Origin: Variovorax boronicumulans
GTDB lineage: Bacteria; Pseudomonadota; Gammaproteobacteria; Burkholderiales; Burkholderiaceae_C
Direction of reading: 5' to 3'
Assembly: GCF_019352895.1 (NCBI RefSeq)
Contig: NZ_JAAAFX010000009.1
Location: 1,341,486 to 1,405,485, forward strand
Length of the DNA stretch: 64,000 nucleotides
Shown here: piece by piece, positions 57,531 through 64,000 of the stretch
How the letters are laid out: every line of letters begins with the position of its first letter
Numbering within the stretch: the stretch's first letter is position 1
Position numbers and translations under genes: made by a program
Notes under the pieces: model-generated
Database searches by the model: none
Told to the model about the DNA's origin: nothing
What the model saw: the letters and a program-made list of their open reading frames with translations, nothing else

Positions 57531-58298
57531 ATGGCCTCCTTCACTCCCATCCGCGCCGTCGAACGCGCCATCGATGTGCTGGCCGCGCTCAACCGCGCGC
57601 CCGTCTGCACGCTCGACTCCCTGCACCGCAACACCGGCATTCCAAAGCCCACGCTGATTCGACTGCTCGAGACGCTGCAGGGCAAGGGCCTGGTCACGCG
57701 GGCGCCGCAGTACGGTGCCTACAGCCTGACCTCAGGCGTGCGGCAACTGTCCTCGGGCTACCACGGCGAGCCTCGCCTGGTCGAGGCGGCAATGCGGCCC
57801 ATGGACGAACTCACGCGCAAGCTCAAGTGGCCGATGGCGCTGGCCGTGCCCGACTACGACGCGGTCGTGATCCGCTACAGCACGATTCCGAGTTCGCCGC
57901 TGTCGCTGCTGCATTCCAGCATCAACATGCGCCTGAGCCTGATGACGCGCGCGCTCGGCCGCGTCTACCTCGCAGCCTGCACGGCACAGGAAGGCCGTGC
58001 GCTGCTCGACATCCTCAAGCTCTCGGACGACCCGGAAAATGCATTGGCCGGACAGACGCGCACCGTGCAGGCGATGCTGCGCGAGATCCGGACGCAGGGC
58101 TATGCGCTGCGCGTGCCCGGTGTGCGCCCAGTCTCGAACACGCTGGCCGTGCCGGTGTTCGAGGGGCGCCGCGCGGTCGCCAGCATCGGGCTCACCTGGA
58201 TCGCTTCCGCCGTCACCGAAGAGCAGGCGGTGAAGAGATTCCTGCCGCCGATGCAGGAGATGGCGCTGCGCATCAAGGAACGGCTGGCCGCTCTTTAG
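57531..58298 (+). CDS. IclR-family transcriptional regulator
   Basis: A 255-aa regulator. The N-terminal winged helix is IRAVERAIDVLAALNRAPVCTLDSLHRNTGIPKPTLIRLLETLQGKGLVTR, at about 8-58. The effector-binding domain follows, with LSLMTRALGRVYLAACTAQEGRALL and NTLAVPVFEGRRAVASIGLTW. It sits in the centre of the island and is the only regulator gene there, so it likely controls the aminotransferase and hydro-lyase/porin promoters. Its last 26 bases overlap the convergent aldolase gene. Confidence 0.92.
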   Translation: MASFTPIRAVERAIDVLAALNRAPVCTLDSLHRNTGIPKPTLIRLLETLQGKGLVTRAPQYGAYSLTSGVRQLSSGYHGEPRLVEAAMRPMDELTRKLKWPMALAVPDYDAVVIRYSTIPSSPLSLLHSSINMRLSLMTRALGRVYLAACTAQEGRALLDILKLSDDPENALAGQTRTVQAMLREIRTQGYALRVPGVRPVSNTLAVPVFEGRRAVASIGLTWIASAVTEEQAVKRFLPPMQEMALRIKERLAAL

Positions 58299-59022
58299 GT
58301 TTGCCGGCGATGCCCTGCACTGCTTGCCGCAGCAGCGTCTGGTCGGACGAGACCACGAACCAGTTCGCGCCTTCATGCATGAACTGTTCGCGCTCGGCCG
58401 TGCCGCCCACATGCATGCCGGCCAGCTTGCCGGCACGCGTCGCGGCCTGCAGTGCCACGCGCGTGGCCTGCAGCACCTCGGGCGCGCGCGGGTCTTCGAG
58501 GCCCATCGACAGCGCCAGGTCGGCGCGGCCGACGAACAGTCCGGCCACACCCGGCACCTCGGCGATGGCTTGGGCCTCCTCGACCGCCTGGGCGCTCTCG
58601 ATCTGGCAGACGATCTGCGCCTGGTCGCCCAGCCGCAGCGCCTCGGCCATGCCCAGGCTCGCGTAGCTGGCGAAACGCGGACCGCCGGAGTAGCCGCGAC
58701 GGCCACCGCGGTAGCGCGCCATCGCCACCACCTCGCGCGCCTGCGCTGCCGTGTCCACATGCGGTACCAGCAGCCCGGCGGCGCCGATGTCGAGGCAGGA
58801 CAGGATCACCGCCGGGTTGATCTCGGCGATGCGGATGAACACCGGGATGCGCGCGGCGCGCCCGCCCATCACCATCAGGTCGAGCGTGGCACGGTCGAAG
58901 GGCGCGTGCTCGGCATCGACCACGACGAAGTCGAGGGCCGTGGTGCCCAGCACCTCGATCACCTGGGGCGATCCGGTCTTGACGAAGGTGCCGATCAGCG
59001 GCGAGCGTGGGGTGTCGTTCAT
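58273..59022 (-). CDS. HpcH/HpaI-family aldolase
   Basis: A 249-aa class II (metal) aldolase. Family blocks are IGTFVKTGSPQVIEVLGTTALDFVVVDAEHAPFD, GAAGLLVPHVDTAAQAREVV, RRGYSGGPRFA, the metal ligand Glu in CQIESAQAVEEA, and Asp in GLFVGRADLALSMG. Members cleave 4-hydroxy-2-oxo acids to pyruvate or glyoxylate plus an aldehyde or keto acid, the usual last step of aromatic lower pathways. Minus strand, last gene of the ttd-like operon. Confidence 0.92.
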   Translation of the reverse strand: MNDTPRSPLIGTFVKTGSPQVIEVLGTTALDFVVVDAEHAPFDRATLDLMVMGGRAARIPVFIRIAEINPAVILSCLDIGAAGLLVPHVDTAAQAREVVAMARYRGGRRGYSGGPRFASYASLGMAEALRLGDQAQIVCQIESAQAVEEAQAIAEVPGVAGLFVGRADLALSMGLEDPRAPEVLQATRVALQAATRAGKLAGMHVGGTAEREQFMHEGANWFVVSSDQTLLRQAVQGIAGKPKERPAVP

Positions 59023-59035
59023 GGGGTGCGCGCCT

Positions 59036-60034
59036 TCAATCGAGCTTGATCTGTGCGGACTGGATCACCTGCTGCCACTTCTGCGCATCGGCCTGGATGC
59101 GCTGGCGCAGCAGCTCGGGCTTGCCGGTCGCAACCACGGCACCGTACTGCTGCAGCTTGCTCTTGCCCTGCGCAGACTCCAGCACCCGGTTGATCTCGGC
59201 GTTCAGCAGTTGCACCGCCGGCGCCGGCATGCCCGCCGGGCCGACCACCGCGAGCCAGACCGTGGCCGTGAGGTCGATGCCCTGCTCCTTGGCGGTCGGC
59301 ACATCGGGCAGGCCGGGGAAGCGCGCCTGCGAGGTCACGGCCAGCGCACGCATCTTGCCGGCCTGGATGTTCGGGATGAAAGCCGAGACCGGTGCCGAGA
59401 TGGCCTGCACCACGCCACCCAGCAGGTCGGTCAGCGCGGGCGTGTCGCCGCGGTAGGGCACGTCCTGCAGCTTGACGCCGCTGGTCATCGACAGCGCGGC
59501 CAGCGACAGGTGGCCGATCGTGCCGTTGCCCGGCGTGGCCACCGAGACCGACGAGGGGTTGGCCCGCGCCATGTCGATCAGGTCCTTGAGGTTGCGCAGC
59601 TTCGACTGGTTCGGATTGCTGACGATCACCGTCGGGATCTCGCAGACAAGCGCGATGGGTGCCAGGTCCTTGTCGGCATCGAAGGACATCGACTTGTAGA
59701 GGAACTTGTTGTTCACCAGCGGCCCGGAAGTGACCAGGCCGATGGTGTAGCCGTCGGCCGACGACTTGGCCACCGCATCGGTCCCGATGTTGCCGGCCGC
59801 GCCCGCGCGGTTGTCCACGACGATGGGCACACCCAGGCGCTCACCCAGGCCCTGCGCCAGATGGCGCGCCACCATGTCGGTGCTGCCGCCGGCCGGGAAC
59901 GGTACGACCATGCGGATCGGCCGGTTCGGCCAGGCGCCGTTGGCCGCCAGCGCGGTCAAGGGGGAAAGGCCGGCAGCCGCGCCTGCGCCGATGGCGCCCA
60001 GGGTCGCGCCGAGACAATGTCTCCTGTTCATCAT
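59036..60034 (-). CDS. Bug-family (TctC) solute-binding protein 2
   Basis: A 332-aa periplasmic binding protein starting at tandem ATGs with AGGAGA upstream. The signal region is RRHCLGATLGAIGAGAAAGLSPLTALA. Bug motifs are IRMVVPFPAGGSTDMVARHLAQGL, VDNRAGAAGNIGTDAVAKS and VPYRGDTPALTDLLGGVVQA. Co-transcribed with the hydro-lyase and aldolase genes. With the first Bug protein it suggests two related ligands, or one ligand taken up from both operons. Confidence 0.92.
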   Translation of the reverse strand: MMNRRHCLGATLGAIGAGAAAGLSPLTALAANGAWPNRPIRMVVPFPAGGSTDMVARHLAQGLGERLGVPIVVDNRAGAAGNIGTDAVAKSSADGYTIGLVTSGPLVNNKFLYKSMSFDADKDLAPIALVCEIPTVIVSNPNQSKLRNLKDLIDMARANPSSVSVATPGNGTIGHLSLAALSMTSGVKLQDVPYRGDTPALTDLLGGVVQAISAPVSAFIPNIQAGKMRALAVTSQARFPGLPDVPTAKEQGIDLTATVWLAVVGPAGMPAPAVQLLNAEINRVLESAQGKSKLQQYGAVVATGKPELLRQRIQADAQKWQQVIQSAQIKLD

Positions 60035-60056
60035 TCTTGAAGTCTCCTATGGGTTT

Positions 60057-60674
60057 CTAAAGGGATGTCTGGCGGGCCGCTGCCAGGCCCTGCAGCAGTT
60101 GCGGCATGCGGGCCTGCGCCTGCGCGCGCAGCTGGTCGTAGAGGCTGTTGCCGTGCGCATCGATCGCCACGGTGGCCGGCCCGAGCTCCGCCACGTCGAG
60201 GGTCAGCAGGCGGAACTGCGAGATGTATTCGTTCCAGTGCGACGACACCACGCGGCGCAGTCCGCGCGACAGCAGCGGCGCGCCGCCGCCGAGGAAGGAC
60301 AGGTAGACGCAGCCGGTGTCGCGCAGCGCCTGGACCGACGCGGCATCGAGCCCGCCCTTGCCACCCGTCAGGCGCAGGTCGAGGCCGCGCACCAGCCCGG
60401 GCATCCACTGGTTGTAGCGCGTGCTGGTGCTCGGGTTCATGTAAAGCGGCACCGGCCCGGCCTCGGTTTCGCGCACACAGGTGCTCAAGTGGAAGAAGGC
60501 GCCGCCGCGCAGGTCGACCGGCAGGGCCACGCCATCGGCCAGGGCCTGCGCCATGCGCTGGTGCGTCGGCAGGCCGATGCTGACGGTGATCTCGCCGGTG
60601 AGTGTGACCATGTCGCCCACGGCAAGTTCACGCACCTTGTCGCGCGAAAGCGGAAGTTGGAGTTCGTGGAACAT
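60057..60674 (-). CDS. Fumarase/tartrate dehydratase-type hydro-lyase, beta subunit
   Basis: A 205-aa swivel-domain subunit of a class I hydro-lyase. It has the family segments LTGEITVSIGLPTHQRMAQAL, FFHLSTCVRE, YMNPSTSTRYNQWMPGLVRGLDLRLTGGKGGLD and VYLSFLGGGAPLLSRGLRRV. It pairs with the alpha subunit encoded six bases upstream, as in TtdAB. It differs enough from the beta half of FumA at 3390 that a substrate other than fumarate (tartrate, a citramalate or an oxalomesaconate-like acid) is plausible. Confidence 0.88.
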   Translation of the reverse strand: MFHELQLPLSRDKVRELAVGDMVTLTGEITVSIGLPTHQRMAQALADGVALPVDLRGGAFFHLSTCVRETEAGPVPLYMNPSTSTRYNQWMPGLVRGLDLRLTGGKGGLDAASVQALRDTGCVYLSFLGGGAPLLSRGLRRVVSSHWNEYISQFRLLTLDVAELGPATVAIDAHGNSLYDQLRAQAQARMPQLLQGLAAARQTSL

Positions 60675-60680
60675 CGCGGC

Positions 60681-61553
60681 CTACCAGTTCAGGTCTTCGA
60701 CGCGGCCGTCGTTGTAGATGCGGGCCGCCGTGCGGCGGTTGATCCAGCAGTTGAAGCTCACCGCGACCGGCACGAAGCCATGGCTCGCGGCGTAGTCGAT
60801 GTGGACCGCCATCGCGCTCGCGTCGCCGCCCGTTCCCATCGGGCCGAAGCCCATGGCGTTGATCGCGTCGAGCAGGCGCTTCTCCATGGCCGCCAGGATC
60901 GGTTCGGGGTTCGTGCGGCCAAAGGGGCGCAGTACCGACTCCTTGGCCAGTTTCGCCGCGTAGTCGAAGGTGCCGCCGATGCCCACGCCGACCACGATGG
61001 GCAGGCAGGGTTGCGAGCCGGCGCGCAGCACGGTGTCGATCACGAACTTCTCGATCTGCTCGAGCGTCGGGTAGACGAAGGCGTCGATTGCCTCCCAGCG
61101 TCCGGTGCCCATGGCCTTGGGCGCGCAGACGATCTCGATGTAGTCGGCATCGTCGATCACGTCGAAGCTGATCAGCGGCATGTCCTTGCCCGCATAGCTG
61201 CGCGCGTGGGTCAGCGGGTTGGTCACCATCTTGAGGATCGGCGGATCGATGTGCTGCACCAGGTCGGCAAAGCCGCGCGTGACCGCTTCGCGCACCGGGC
61301 CGTCGAACTGCACGCGGGTGCCGATCTTGATGCTGTAGACGGGGATGCCGACATCGGTGCACACCAGCTCGTCGCCCTGCTGCGCGGCGTCCGCGCTCTG
61401 CAACATGATCTTCAGCGTGTGCTTGCCGGTGGCACCGGACTCGACCGCTTCGGCACGCTGGAGCGCGGCACGCGTGTCGTCGGGAATCTTCTTCAGGGAA
61501 CGCTCGTAGAGCTGCGCTGTCACGCGCTGGATCGTTGCACTGTCAATGGCCAT
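60681..61553 (-). CDS. Fumarase/tartrate dehydratase-type hydro-lyase, alpha subunit
   Basis: A 290-aa [4Fe-4S]-type subunit. Three cysteines are placed like the cluster ligands: VCTDVGIPVY (the FumA motif is CQDTG), SQPCLPIVVGVGIGGTFD and SFNCWINRRTAARIY. TNPLTHARSYAGKD is conserved. First gene of the minus-strand operon (alpha, beta, Bug, aldolase), divergent from the porin gene across a region with the shared inverted-repeat element. The exact substrate is unknown. Confidence 0.88.
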   Translation of the reverse strand: MAIDSATIQRVTAQLYERSLKKIPDDTRAALQRAEAVESGATGKHTLKIMLQSADAAQQGDELVCTDVGIPVYSIKIGTRVQFDGPVREAVTRGFADLVQHIDPPILKMVTNPLTHARSYAGKDMPLISFDVIDDADYIEIVCAPKAMGTGRWEAIDAFVYPTLEQIEKFVIDTVLRAGSQPCLPIVVGVGIGGTFDYAAKLAKESVLRPFGRTNPEPILAAMEKRLLDAINAMGFGPMGTGGDASAMAVHIDYAASHGFVPVAVSFNCWINRRTAARIYNDGRVEDLNW

Positions 61554-61629
61554 TTTCTCGTGGGTCTCTTGTCTCGATGGCCCGTACGATGCGCCGCGAA
61601 CCGCAAGTGTTCAAGCCCATTCTTCGTAG

Positions 61630-61646
61630 TTTTCACCAGCAGAAAA
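61630..61646. promoter_or_regulatory. Inverted-repeat element between divergent hydro-lyase and porin genes (copy B)
   Basis: TTTTC-N7-GAAAA lies about 77 bp from both divergent starts. It matches copy A at 52222 in core, spacing and flanks (28 of 37 bases). One bound regulator could control both directions. Confidence 0.6.
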
Positions 61647-61724
61647 GTCTCAAGGTTTCGTTTGCGATGAGGTCATCGCTCCTCCAACAATGCGCTCCCC
61701 AAACTTAGATGGAGGAGACAAGTC

Positions 61725-62903
61725 ATGAGGAATTTCGCGATCGGCCTTGCAGCCGTGGGTCTTGTCAATGCGGCCTGCGCCCAATCTTCGATCACGCTGT
61801 TCGGCGTCGTCGACGCGGGCATCAGCAGCTACACAAGCAAGTCGGTGGATGCACGGACGCAGCGCGGCCAGCGGGCCAGCCAGCTGGCGATGTCCAGCTC
61901 GGGCCTCGCATCGAGCCGGCTCGGCTTTCGGGGTGTCGAGGACCTCGGCGGCGGGTTGGCCGCGAGCTTCTGGCTCGAAGCACCCATGTCGAACGACACC
62001 GGTGCCGACGCGCTGAGCTTCGGTCGCCGCTCGACCGTGAGCCTGTCGGGCGGCTTCGGCGAGATTCGCCTGGGTCGCGACGTCAACGCGACCTTCGTCA
62101 ACGACTTCGTGTTCGATCCGCTCGGCGTCAACGGCGTCGGCACCAGCCTGCTCTACCGAGCCGGCACCGTCATGAGCAAGATGGGCGTACCGCCCACGCC
62201 GGGGCTCAGCCCGATCCTGGCCAACGCCTACGCGCGCAGCAACAACATGGTGGCTTACCTGCTGCCTGCGAGCCTCGGTGGCTTCTACGGACAGGTGCAG
62301 TACGCCTTCGACGAAAAGATCCACTACGGCGCGGGCGGGTTGCCTGCTGCTGGCACCGACGTGCGTTCGGGCCGTTACGTCGGCGGGCGCTTCGGCTACG
62401 CCCAGGGGCCGCTGGACGTCGCCCTGGCCGCGAGCCGCAGCACGCTGCTCGACGACCGCGCCGCGGGTCTCACACTGCGGCAGGACACGGTCAACCTCGC
62501 CGCCGCCTACGACCTCGGCCCGGCCAAGCTTTTCGCCGAAGTCACGCGCATGGCGAACCGCACGATCGTCACGGGCCCGGTGGTCGGCGCTCCCCGCGAA
62601 GTCGATCTCACAGGCTTTCTGTTCGGCGTCAACGTGCCGGTGGGACCGGGCACGATCCGCGCGTCCTATGCGCAGGTCCGCTACGACTACGACGGCGCGA
62701 CGACGCCCGATCCCAAGGCCAACCAGTTGGCGCTGAGCTACGTGCACAACCTGTCGAAGCGCACAGCGCTGTACGCAAGCGCGGCCCGCATCCAGAACAA
62801 GAACGGCGCGGCCTTGTCGGTGGGCAGCCCGTCGTTCCCGGGTGGAGGTTTCACGCCCAAGAGCTCGACCGGCTACGACCTCGGTCTTCGCCATGCCTTC
62901 TGA
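61725..62903 (+). CDS. Gram-negative porin
   Basis: A 392-aa outer-membrane trimeric porin of the betaproteobacterial type. GGAGGAG precedes the ATG, and the signal peptide ends at NAACA. The first strand is SSITLFGVVDAGISSYTSK. Typical blocks are SSSGLASSRLGFRGVEDLGGGLAASFWLEAP, GRRSTVSLSGGFGEIRLGRD and the terminal strand TGYDLGLRHAF ending in Phe. It likely admits the substrate of the catabolic island, given its shared regulatory element. Confidence 0.94.
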   Translation: MRNFAIGLAAVGLVNAACAQSSITLFGVVDAGISSYTSKSVDARTQRGQRASQLAMSSSGLASSRLGFRGVEDLGGGLAASFWLEAPMSNDTGADALSFGRRSTVSLSGGFGEIRLGRDVNATFVNDFVFDPLGVNGVGTSLLYRAGTVMSKMGVPPTPGLSPILANAYARSNNMVAYLLPASLGGFYGQVQYAFDEKIHYGAGGLPAAGTDVRSGRYVGGRFGYAQGPLDVALAASRSTLLDDRAAGLTLRQDTVNLAAAYDLGPAKLFAEVTRMANRTIVTGPVVGAPREVDLTGFLFGVNVPVGPGTIRASYAQVRYDYDGATTPDPKANQLALSYVHNLSKRTALYASAARIQNKNGAALSVGSPSFPGGGFTPKSSTGYDLGLRHAF

Positions 62904-63930
62904 GCCCCTGCGCCCCCGCGCCGGCACGCGGGCCTTGCGCATCGCGATCATCGGAGCGGGGGCGATCGGCGGGCACTTCGCCGCGCAACTGGCCGAGGCC
63001 GGCCACACGGTCAGCCTGCTGGCCCGCGGCGACACGCTCGACGCACTGCGACGACACGGCCTGCGCTACCGCAGCGGCGCCGAGCCGTTGCGCAGCATTG
63101 CGGTGCATGCGACCGACCGGCCCCGCGAGATGGGCTCGCCAGACCTCGTGGTGCTCGCGCTCAAGTCGCAGGTGCTGCCTGCCGTCGCGCCCTCGCTGGC
63201 GCCGCTCCTGGACGGTGGCGCCACGGTGCTGCCGGTCGGCAACGGCCTGCCCTGGTGGTACTTCGGCGTACCCGATCAACCGCTGTCGGGACTTCGACTG
63301 CGCAGCGTGGACCCCGACGGCACCATCGCGCGCACCGTCGCGCTGCCACAGGTGCTTGGTGGCAGCGTGATGGCGTCCTGCCATTGTTCCGCGCCCGGGG
63401 TGGTGGTGCACAGCGCCGGCGGGCGCGTGGTGATCGGCGAGCCGCTGGGCGGCGCCAGCGAACGGGCCGAACATTGGGCCGCGGTGCTGACCAACGCCGG
63501 CCTGACCGCGGCCGTCAGCGAGAACATCCGCGACGACCTGTGGCTCAAGCTGCTGGGCAATGTCTGCGCGAATCCGCTGAGCCTGCTGACTGGCGTGAGC
63601 ACCGACCGGTTGCTCGACGATCCGCGCACGCGTGAACTCTTCGGGCAAATGATGGACGAGTGCATCGACCTGGGGCGACGCCTGGGCCTGCCGGTGGCAA
63701 CGGATTCGACACAGCGCATGGCACAAACGCGCAAGCTCGGAGCCATCAAGACCTCGATGCTGCAAGACCTGGAAGCCGGACGCGAGGTAGAACTCGATGC
63801 GATCCTCGGCGCGGCGCTCGAATGCGCGCAGGCCTTGCAGCAGTCGACGCCCCAGTTGTGCAGCGTTTTCGCGCTGGCCTGCATGCGTGCGCAGCAGGCC
63901 GGCCTGTACAGCGCGCGGGCGCTCGACTGA
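62893..63930 (+). CDS. Ketopantoate reductase-like protein (ApbA/PanE family)
   Basis: A 345-aa NAD(P)-dependent reductase. Its ATG lies inside the porin gene end (11-base overlap), so it belongs to the island. The Rossmann motif is RIAIIGAGAIGGHFAAQLAEAGHTVSLLARG. Later blocks are LVVLALKSQVLPAVAP, the catalytic Lys region NIRDDLWLKLLGNVCANPLSLLTG, and KTSMLQDLEAGREVELDAILG. True PanE makes pantoate. In this setting reduction of a related 2-oxo acid is more likely, but this cannot be decided here. Confidence 0.9.
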   Translation: MPSEPLRPRAGTRALRIAIIGAGAIGGHFAAQLAEAGHTVSLLARGDTLDALRRHGLRYRSGAEPLRSIAVHATDRPREMGSPDLVVLALKSQVLPAVAPSLAPLLDGGATVLPVGNGLPWWYFGVPDQPLSGLRLRSVDPDGTIARTVALPQVLGGSVMASCHCSAPGVVVHSAGGRVVIGEPLGGASERAEHWAAVLTNAGLTAAVSENIRDDLWLKLLGNVCANPLSLLTGVSTDRLLDDPRTRELFGQMMDECIDLGRRLGLPVATDSTQRMAQTRKLGAIKTSMLQDLEAGREVELDAILGAALECAQALQQSTPQLCSVFALACMRAQQAGLYSARALD

Positions 63931-64000
63931 GCAAAGTCGGCCGGATCGGCCCGCCCCGCGTCGCAAACTCTCCTACGCCCACACGCGGCACGCTCGCGCA

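Noticed and set aside
63931..64000. Possible start of another gene at the right edge
   Set aside because: The last 70 bases hold only a small GGCCG-gat-CGGCC dyad and no frame that can be supported within the window.

Overview
The window is about 64 kb of very GC-rich DNA (most coding stretches look close to 70% G+C) from a betaproteobacterium. It is most likely a Comamonadaceae member of the Variovorax type. The pointers are the tig-clpP-clpX-lon block with flanking Leu/Gly/Cys tRNAs, orphan Bug-type (TctC) binding proteins, a hurI/hurR-like heme signalling locus, and start-stop overlapping genes throughout. Genus assignment is inference; no rRNA is present.

Layout. 1-3193: the end of a glycine-betaine/proline ABC importer (proVWX). 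3390-7159: class I fumarase, glutamate racemase and two hypothetical genes. 7181-13750: a minus-strand housekeeping block (tRNA-Leu(UAG), tig, clpP, clpX, lon, then tRNA-Gly, -Cys and -Leu(UAA)), with hairpins in most gaps. 13826-18140: an RND efflux pump and its adaptor, with a palindromic candidate operator upstream. 18272-21306: hpnCDE, which makes squalene for hopanoids. 21675-25860: SH3 protein, HAD phosphatase, ferrochelatase, DUF1993, and an ECF sigma/NrsF anti-sigma pair. 26015-36194: a uracil-catabolism (URC) gene set, URC1-like, URC4-like and upp, running into a nucleoside-type ABC importer. 36195-38135: a scar with a decayed IS481 transposase, an AT-rich CPBP-type membrane protein gene and about 970 bp without a supportable gene.

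38051-49007 is the most unusual part. A Fur-box promoter drives a FecI-type sigma factor, a FecR-type anti-sigma and a heme-type TonB receptor with a signalling domain. These are followed by two secreted paralogues built of GloVer repeats, each ending in a GlyGly-CTERM sorting signal, then heme oxygenase, a GspN-type type II secretion protein, a DUF454 membrane protein and a rhombosortase. GlyGly-CTERM proteins are the known substrates of rhombosortases and leave the cell by type II secretion. The locus therefore appears to encode heme uptake together with its own surface proteins and their processing enzyme.

49012-52076 holds an M20 dipeptidase and an MFS transporter. 52364-63930 is a catabolic island: aminotransferase, two Bug binding proteins, a LigI-like amidohydrolase, an NTF2-like protein, a flavin reductase, a cupin, an IclR regulator, a HpcH/HpaI aldolase, a two-subunit fumarase/tartrate-dehydratase-type hydro-lyase, a porin and a ketopantoate-reductase-like enzyme. 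Two copies of one inverted-repeat element, upstream of the aminotransferase and between the divergent hydro-lyase and porin genes, suggest a single regulon. Its substrate is not evident from the sequence.
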